DNA from: Mesodorylaimus sp. YZB2_4
Lineage: Eukaryota; Nematoda; Enoplea; Dorylaimida; Dorylaimidae
Length of the DNA: 64,000 nucleotides
Assembly: GCA_030248295.1 (NCBI GenBank)
Contig: JASANH010001283.1
Span: forward strand, 124,001 to 188,000
Direction of reading: 5' to 3'
This document shows positions 56,901-64,000 of this stretch, in pieces; within the stretch, counting starts at the first letter, position 1, and every line of letters starts with the position of its first letter. Made by a program: the position numbers and the translations under genes. The notes beneath the pieces are model-generated. The model was not told the origin of the DNA and did not search any database. It worked only from the letters and a program-made list of their open reading frames with translations.

Positions 56901-59900
56901 GCAGTCAAAACAACCAATTGACGTGGAGGCTGACTTACTCCTTCGAGAATCCATTTTTAACAGTTTCTGAAAAAACGCATTAAAGCCGCTTCCTGCTTCG
57001 TCCCTAATCGTAAGGCATCCTCTTGCGGCTAGTGTGCTTCCTATACTGTAACTGGTGTGTGAGTACCGTTTTATTAAATTTTAAAAAATATGCAAAGCAA
57101 AATCACCACCTTTACTAAGGTTCGAACCTGCGCATTTAATCACAAGGCGATTGGCATATCTATTGTAAATGAGAAAACCCAAAAGCATTGTCCTTACCAA
57201 GATTCGAACCCGTGCATGTGATCACAAAGCGCTTGAAATAAATTCATCCAAAAGGATTGCTTTAAATAAGATTCGAACCGCTGATCATTTTAGATACAAG
57301 GAAGACGTTGCATCACAGAATTTGAATGTCGAAGACGTAAACCTTTGATGAATGACGAATACGGCGACGTGGCTTATTTCAAAGCACTTCACAACGGGGT
57401 GTGCGATACGAAATGCCCAACTGGTTATGACGTCCATCCGAATGACTCTCGACGATGTATCGAATGCGCTAATACGAAACAGTGCATAAAAAGTATGTGT
57501 GGGCATTGGGGGTCTGATTAGCAGGCTTACTGTGGGGGTTGGTTACACAAGCACAGTAGTGACGACAGCCCCTCAAATGTGTGTCACAGAAAGATGACCA
57601 GCGAGCGTATACATTCAATAATCATCTATGCTCTTATGCCCCCGCCATCCGCCCTGGGGTATATGTAACCATGTGTATAATATAACCTATAATCATAATA
57701 TACAGTACTTCCTGTTATAATATAGTTCACTATGAATACGCCCACTCATCCTCATGACGTGTAGTTATTGGCAAGCCATCACACATTTGCATTGTTCATT
57801 GCCCGCGTCCCCGAGGTGCCTACAGTATGGTGACCTTTCCAGAATGTACGGGCGGAGGTGCTATCACTAACTTGGCCGAAGCCGAAAGCTACAAGGGATG
57901 TCACGTAATTACGAGCTCGTTAGAAATCAATATTCAAAGCGGCCTAACGAGTAAGCTTACCATAATCCAGTCTGGTCTCCATTATATAATGAATTACTAC
58001 TTTTAGAAAATGTGGTGCAAGAACTTGAGCATTCTTTGGGCGATATTAGAGAAGTATGTCGCTCATTATTTGAAATAAATCAAGGTGCAAGTTTTTGCAT
58101 TTAGGTTGTTGATTATGTGAAAATCTCATTTTCACCATCTTTGGTCTCGTTAAGTATGTTAAAAAATTTACGCATAGTTCATGGACGTAATTTATTAAAT
58201 GGAAAGTAAGTTAATATTTTCCTTGTATAGTTCAAAATTTTTTAATTTTTCTCTCTTTTAGATACGCCTTATCAGTATTCGAAAATCAAAATCTTGCTCA
58301 GCTGTGGAATTCTACAGGAGAATTTAAAATTGTACACGGCACTATACAATTTCACAATAATCCACGTCTTTGCTATACCACAATTATGGATATGGCCAAA
58401 AGTTTGGGGTTACTAGAAAATACAACTGAGCACGACGTCTCGCAATTTTCGAATGGAAACAAAGCCGTGTGTAAGTGAATTGTTTTGGTGAAACTGCATT
58501 TTGGGAGGTGTGAAATGTAAGACGCCAAAGTTCACTTATTTGCAGTCACTGTTTTGCACCCTGTTTGAGCAGGCGGGCCTCATCATGCCATATCATGTCA
58601 CGTTTCATCCAGCCTTCACCACGCAGTGCACTCGAGAGCTAAGAAACCCAAGACTGGCAATCAATTTTTACCCAGGTGGGAGTCGAACCCTCCCCTGTAA
58701 GTCTCACCCTGCATGGAATGCAGCCGCCCTAACTGCCTGTGCCACGACTAGGGTACCACGTGAATACCCTCAGTCTTGGTCATTGTTCTAGACATACAAG
58801 GCCCAATGCCTAGGCGCTGAACGCTACAAATGTACAGGGTTTCCCAGTGTGTACCTGCCCATCAGACTAAAGCGCTCATTTTTTAGGTGACGAATTGGAC
58901 CTGACTCTGAAACTGGGCTACATAACTGATGAGCACGCCGTGTTCAGTTGGGAAGAATTTTCGACGAATATGATGGATCACAGGATGTTCCTGGGTTACC
59001 AGCTTTATTATAAGCCAGTCGAGACAGAAGATGTAAATATATTCGATGGACGCGATGCGTGCCACGACAGGTTTGTTGATTTTATTAGAAACCACCTTAA
59101 TTAGTGCTGATGATTCCTCATGGAGGCCGGCACCCACAGTGTCCATAAGGTTATTAGATCGACTCAGTGTGGTGTCATGCCTGGGCGGTGGCATATACAA
59201 GGTGTCAGCAGTGTATTTTTTAGAGCATGTGACTTTAGAAAATATGGTTAATGATACCTATTTCTAGAAGCTGACACATTTTTCATTCTCCGCTTCACTT
59301 CACCGTCCCTTGTACCTCTTATCAAGTTAGGCGAATCCTATAGAAAATATTTTGTCACACGCTCGACTTCTTCTTGTTAATAACGAGTGTCCTGGCAGTG
59401 GGCTGATAATAACATTAGGTATCGACAAAAGATAGGGAGGAGGGAAAGTGCGTATGCGTGACCTATTTGCTTGTTTTGAATATCAAATAGGGACAAGATT
59501 GATTATGTTTTTCTCTAAACCTATGAAAAGGGAGAATCTCCGAGGGAAGAAAATGAAAAGTAGCAATGATTGATAGATTCACCACCCACGAGGTTATATC
59601 TGCCCAGTGTTTGCACAGCCGCATAATACTTGATTAAAGTGAAAAATTGGCACTATGTCATGAAATTAACACATGTTACCAGCAGTATTTTGTTGCAAAC
59701 CTACTCTCAAGTTGGGGAAAATCTCAAGCGCCCGGGTCGTGGCCTAAGCGGGCGTCTGCCTGTCACACTGGTGCGCTTTAGAGGCGAGGGTTCGACTTCC
59801 ACCTGGGTAAAAAAAAAATGATTGTCAAATATGTACTTTAGCCCTCGAGTGCGCTGTATAGTGCTTGGCTATTGTGACCAGCACGCCTGGCGGTCGGGAG

Positions 59901-62900
59901 TAATCGATACGCTCCCCTGGCTGGGACGTCAACCTCTTCGGTTGATGTTTCTAGAGCAGGTATAGTCGCGAGACTTGCCTACCTCCAGTCGGAGTTTTTG
60001 GCTTAGAGACTTTGGTCTCGACTATCTCCCGCCGCCTGGGTGCGCTGGTTACACTATGTATTAAGTACTGTAGAGCATGACATGGCATGAAAAATCTTGA
60101 AGTTCGGATTAGGCACTGAAAAATCACCTTTCAGCAGCTGATAAAGAAAAAGGGGAGTGTGGAAATAATTGTGCTTGCTGGACGAATTTTGATAATTTTT
60201 GAAAACATTTTTCATGCATTTATCTTTGTAGCTGGCAAATGAACTTCTATGAATCTGATCAACGCGGAGCCTTGGTTGGGGATTTGAAGCCGTATACTTT
60301 GTACGCTTTCTACTTGACCACGCTTACTGTCAATTCGCCTGGCGCGAAAGGAGGAATGTCAAAGATTGTTTATCAGAGGACCAAGTTCAGGCGTAAGTTT
60401 GCAATTTTTGTCTTTTCCCTGTTGATAACATTTAGTGACCAGCGCATGGAAATTTTCCAGCAATGATATTCCATGGGAGAAAAGGTCATAAATATTAGGA
60501 TATACAGTATGGCCAGAGGGGTTCGATTCCCGCTAAAGGTTCTAGTTTTGTGAATGTATCTTGGATAATACTTCATCTAGGGACAACTACGTTTGTTAGT
60601 CTCGTAAAATTTTTTATCAAAAGCTATGTTTTAATGATTTTGATAAGAAACTTGTCATAAGCTTTTTATCACAAGCTTTTATTCATGCTTTTAAGTTTGT
60701 GAAACAGAGTGTCTTCAATGAAAACTTATCATTGATCCTACACTCAAGAAATAATGCAGATTTTATGTTATCCGTTTATCACAGTTGTGGAAATCACCTT
60801 GTTGGGAAACACTGATAAGGTGATGATTGATCGTTGATATGACTTCTTATTAGAGTTATCTCTTTATCATTTAGGTGGCTTGTCGAGTCTCTTATATTGA
60901 AATCACTTATAAGGTGATGATTATTGATCATCACTGATTCTTCATTGATAAGACTGTCTTATCAGTAACCACTTTATCATTTATAAGGCTTGTCGCCACC
61001 TTATCAGTGATTTCAGTCTCCTATGCTGACATCACTGATCAGGTGGCGACCCATCGATGATAAGACGTCTTATCACTTGGTACAGACTCAAGTTGGATGG
61101 TCTAGTTTCTTGTACTAAAATCATTGATAAGGTGATAGTTCAGTATTGATAAGGATGTCTTATCAGTAATAACTTTATCATTCATGTTGCTTGACGCAAT
61201 TCTTACACTGAAATCACTGATAAGGCGTTGGTCCTTCATTGATAAGACTGCCTTATCAGTTGTCATTTTGTCACTTGATAATACCTAATTTGGGCAGTCG
61301 AGTTTCTTATAAGAGAGTGGAATCATACACAGGCGACACATATTCATATTTTCAGCGCCCAGTCAGCCCAGGATATCACAAGTGGAAAGCTTGTCTCCGA
61401 ATTCGATCACTGTCGAGTGGGAGCCGCCATTGCAGCCGAATGGTGAAGTCACCCATTACATGATCCATTACGTGGCCAAACGTGATGCCCTGCCCAAAGA
61501 ACGGAATTACTGCGATGAGCGTAAGTTGGTTCTTGGTTTTTTTTACATTTTCTTCAACCTAAATTTTTAGCTCCCACTTACGGAAGTGCTAGTGATCGGC
61601 CGATCGGCGACATGGGTGACAAGGGAGCCAATCCATTCCGACCCAATCATTGGACGTCCATAGCCGCCAGTGCTGACACGTGCGCCGAACATCAGTGCTG
61701 TCAATGCCTGGCACAAACTTCCACCAATTCGAGTGGAAAAGTTGCTCCTGATCAACAAGTGGTCTTGGATCAAATGGAAAAAGCTTCTTTTGAGAATGCT
61801 ATCCATAATATTATTTTTGTCAATACCAGGTGAAATTTTTCAGCCAATTGGGACACATCTTTTTATGTAGGATATATGGCCTTTGTGCCCTTCACGTTAA
61901 GTAGATGTCATGAATGAGAGCCAAGTGGGACTAGATTTTTCTCGAAGTGGGAACGTGTAAATTCGAAACCAATTTATGTTTCAAAAACCTCAGGTTTGAG
62001 CGGGAATCGAACCCGCATCTCCATCCAGTACCTCTGTGTACAAAAGTAGGCTGAAGGAGGGTTCGAGTCCCTCTCAGGGTGAAACTTTTTCAAAACATTT
62101 TGGTCGGATGCAATTAAGTTTGTATCTTTTTAATTTATTTTAACGAACTTACTTGTTTTATAGACGTCGGAAACGTGACACAAGTCAAATGACTTCACCG
62201 AAGTCCGATCACGTCCGAGCGGAGAACTTGAGCATGGCACCAGAGCATTATGAAATGCTTGGTCATTACAGCAAGCCAGTGGCTGTGAATGTGACTGGAT
62301 TTAATTTTACATTGACCAATTTGCATCACTTTACTGCTTACGAAATTCGGGTATGATAATCTTGTCTTTATCTTATCACTGATAACAGTATTTGTGCTTC
62401 AGATATGGGCGTGCCAAAATGTTAGCGTGCCTGAAAACTATTGCAGCCAACAAGAAGTCATAAAGACTAAAAGGACATTGATGATAAGTAAGTTGTCAGG
62501 GATTGAACATGCAAAATTTTGTGTAGATTTATAAGGAGAACGTTTCCTGGTAGATGTTCCCTTATCAGTACCCAAATTTATGCTAAACTGATGAGGTAAC
62601 ACAGGGCACACACAATTTGTAGTATTACTGCATCACTTTAACCGTGTAACCCTCCGCCAGCGGGATTTGGCGAGTGGGAGAGAATGATCGATACTCTCCC
62701 CTGGCTGGGAGATGTCAGCCTCTTGGGTATAGTCGTAAGACTTGCCTTGCTGCAGTCGGAGTTTGCTCTCTCCCACGCCTGCCAGGCATGGTTGCAACTG
62801 TCATGATTTCAGAGAGCAAAGACTCAATCAATGCCACAAGCATCCACATAGTCAACGAGACATCGTCCCAGCCGAATGTCAGATACATTCGATGGAGTGA

Positions 62901-63672
62901 GCCCGATGACCCCAATGGAATTATTGTCGGATATAAGATTGAGTATGTCAATCAAGCCTCGTCTTCTTCCGAGGTGAGAGCTTGTTCCGTTACTGACGAC
63001 TCCAGTTTAGTTTTAAAAATGCCAACCCTAGCACTGCACTAAAAGAACCCTCATTTTGTGCTTGCTCTAAAAATGTGGACGAAAATCCGGGCTGATTACC
63101 CTGCAGTCATAGTTCGAGATCAGTTCACTTCTTTTCTTTGCTCGAACCACTCATCCTATTACTCTCGCCTTCGTCCCTCCCTTTGTCCGTTCCGTGCCCT
63201 CCTTATCCTCCCTCTTATCGCATTGCCCTTTCCCTGATCAAAACCCCATTCTTGGTCTCCTTATCCCGCGCCCTACCCAAGTGATAAGCAGTGCATTATA
63301 GGAACAGACCAAAACCGAGTGCATCACAGCCAACGATTTCCTTCGTCGTGGTAGTTTCGTGCTCACCGACTTGACACCGGGCAATTGGTCAGTACGTATC
63401 GCCGCTGTCTCGCTGGCCCAACGTGGCGAATGGTCGGGTCGTTTCTATTTCGTCGTACCTGAACCCTACAAATTCTCGAGTACCTTAATCGTCTGCATTG
63501 CCATCATTTGCTCATTGGCCATAACTGCTATGGTCGCATTTTTATCGATCACAATTTATCGACGAAATTTTCGAAAAAAGCTACCAGAATATTTAATGAA
63601 TGTGTTTTCGGCAAATCCCGAATATATTAGCCAACTGGAAGTTTACAAGCCGGATGAATGGGAATTGAAAAG
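53951..63672 (+). CDS. InR: Insulin/IGF-type receptor tyrosine kinase, partial (ectodomain, TM, juxtamembrane)
   Basis: Eighteen exons join in frame for 1,049 codons: 53951-54047, 54233-54455, 55419-55675, 56092-56217, 56274-56455, 57294-57492, 57843-57950, 58007-58053, 58105-58205, 58262-58470, 58887-59070, 60232-60392, 61356-61520, 61571-61829, 62164-62350, 62403-62487, 62786-62973, 63302-63672. Order: signal peptide (1 to about 30); L1 lobe (VCGSFDMRN, then NLRIIRG); furin-like Cys-rich region (about 195-362); L2 lobe (GCHVITSSLEI); three fibronectin III domains; a basic proreceptor cleavage site RRRKR at 773-777, whose first Arg codon is split by an intron; a transmembrane helix at about 987-1011; and the juxtamembrane NPEY at 1031-1034 before KPDEWELKR. 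The kinase must lie past the window. By family it binds insulin-like peptides and signals through PI3K. Exon calls rest on splice consensus plus frame. Confidence 0.9.
54456..55418 (+). other. Receptor intron 2 with two tRNA-like fragments
   Basis: GGGGTTCGATCCCGACCC near 54594-54612 is a B-box-like fragment. At about 55213-55282 TGGTGTAATCATTAGTGTGC and CGGTTCGATCC give both boxes of a degenerate tRNA-like unit. Confidence 0.5.
57100..57293 (-). repeat. Three tandem tRNA-like units ending at exon 6
   Basis: Three diverged units of about 70-75 bases each contain a reversed B box (TAAGGTTCGAACC, CAAGATTCGAACC, TAAGATTCGAACC) followed by GCATTTAATCACA-, GCATGTGATCACA- and GCTGATCATTTTAG-type sequence. 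The third unit supplies the splice acceptor of exon 6. Confidence 0.5.
58608..58752 (-). repeat. tRNA-derived SINE, family 2, in receptor intron 10
   Basis: Minus strand: GTCGTGGCACAGGCAGTTAG, the B box GGGTTCGACTCCCACC, GGGTAAAAATTGATTGCCAG and a terminal CTCGAGTGCACTG. Confidence 0.7.
59729..59870 (+). repeat. tRNA-derived SINE, family 2, in receptor intron 11
   Basis: GTCGTGGCCTAAGCGGGCGT, CTGCCTGTCAC, the B box GGGTTCGACTTCCACC, GGGTAAAAAAAAAATGATTG and a terminal CTCGAGTGCGCTGTATAGTG. Confidence 0.75.
60720..61310. repeat. TGATAAG satellite-like array in receptor intron 12
   Basis: Five or so diverged units of about 90-125 bases begin near 60789, 60898, 61027, 61120 and 61209 with AAATCACTGATAAGG-like sequence. 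They continue CATTGATAAGACTGTCTTAT and ACTTTATCATT. The core words TGATAAG and CTTATCA alternate in opposite orientation, so every unit is partly self-complementary. Confidence 0.65.
61985..62090. repeat. Opposed tRNA-like B boxes in receptor intron 14
   Basis: GAGCGGGAATCGAACCCGC (minus-strand B box) and GAGGGTTCGAGTCCCTC (plus-strand B box) lie about 70 bases apart, probably fragments of two insertions. Confidence 0.45.
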
Positions 63673-63760
63673 GTAAGATCCTTGGTTTAATATCACGCCC
63701 AAAAGACAGTTAGAACATGGAAGCACAAAAGTTTTACCGTGAGTGAGAATTGAACTCGCA

Positions 63761-63820
63761 GCAATATTGTTTTACTGACAGCAATATTGTTTTACTGACA
63801 GCAATATTGTGTTACTGACA
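63761..63820 (+). repeat. 20-base unit, three tandem copies
   Basis: GCAATATTGTTTTACTGACA occurs three times without spacing; the third has one change (T to G). It lies in the receptor intron after exon 18. The rest of 63673-64000 shows only a weak tRNA-like fragment. Confidence 0.9.
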
Positions 63821-64000
63821 GCAGTACGTTGCAACAAAATTCTCAGGGGGTTCTATTCCCTCCAAGGGTTATAATTTTTGAATGTGTTTTGTTTTTTTCT
63901 GATCCCTTTTCTACAAATTTAGTCTCGTTTTTCGTGGATTTAAGTCGTAAATTTTACACTAGCTGGGTTCAGAACGTGTTGTGAGTGCTGTCAGATCCCT

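Noticed and set aside
59729-59815. Functional tRNA gene
   Set aside because: A and B boxes are present, but no 7-bp acceptor stem can be formed, and the same body follows several copies: it is a SINE.
1-64000. CRISPR arrays, operons, bacterial-type promoters or terminators
   Set aside because: None seen; spliceosomal introns and SINEs show the DNA is eukaryotic.

Overview
This window is animal nuclear DNA. Genes are sparse and carry GT-AG introns, there is no operon-like packing, and much of the space is tRNA-derived SINEs, foldback/MITE-like elements and AT microsatellites. An insulin-receptor-type gene, a doublecortin-domain gene and a Ly6-like gene point to an invertebrate, probably bilaterian. 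I cannot fix the phylum from sequence alone. Many introns are 49-56 bp; the others are inflated by repeats.

Layout, left to right. (1) 2.6-7.3 kb: three intronless four-transmembrane genes in tandem on +, with a fourth, broken copy at 14.8 kb. (2) 8.7-13.5 kb: three paralogous genes for short secreted cationic peptides, sharing promoters. One is frameshifted, and a long foldback lies between the two head-to-head members. (3) 16.75-23.15 kb: a three-exon doublecortin-domain gene whose phases join exactly (514 aa). A CATAAA-word foldback sits in intron 1. (4) 23.8-24.6 kb (-): a single-pass membrane protein with a very short ectodomain. (5) 28.4-29.2 kb (-): a secreted Ly6-like domain fused to a Gln/Gly-rich tail. 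(6) 30.8-42.6 kb (-): four tandem paralogues of a second four-transmembrane family. Each has three exons of conserved phase, and three carry N-terminal PPxY motifs. (7) 42.6-53.95 kb: a gene desert with SINE copies. (8) 53.95 kb to the end (+): 18 exons of an insulin/IGF-type receptor tyrosine kinase, from signal peptide through both ligand-binding lobes, the furin site, transmembrane helix and NPEY juxtamembrane motif. The kinase domain lies beyond the window.

Apart from the receptor and the doublecortin protein, the window is dominated by small, locally duplicated membrane or secreted protein families of uncertain function. The best candidates for undescribed biology are the peptide trio (conserved leader and promoter, divergent mature part, C-terminal glycine), the two four-helix clusters, and the foldback elements built from iterated self-complementary words. 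All exon coordinates come from reading splice signals and frame by eye; no database search was possible.
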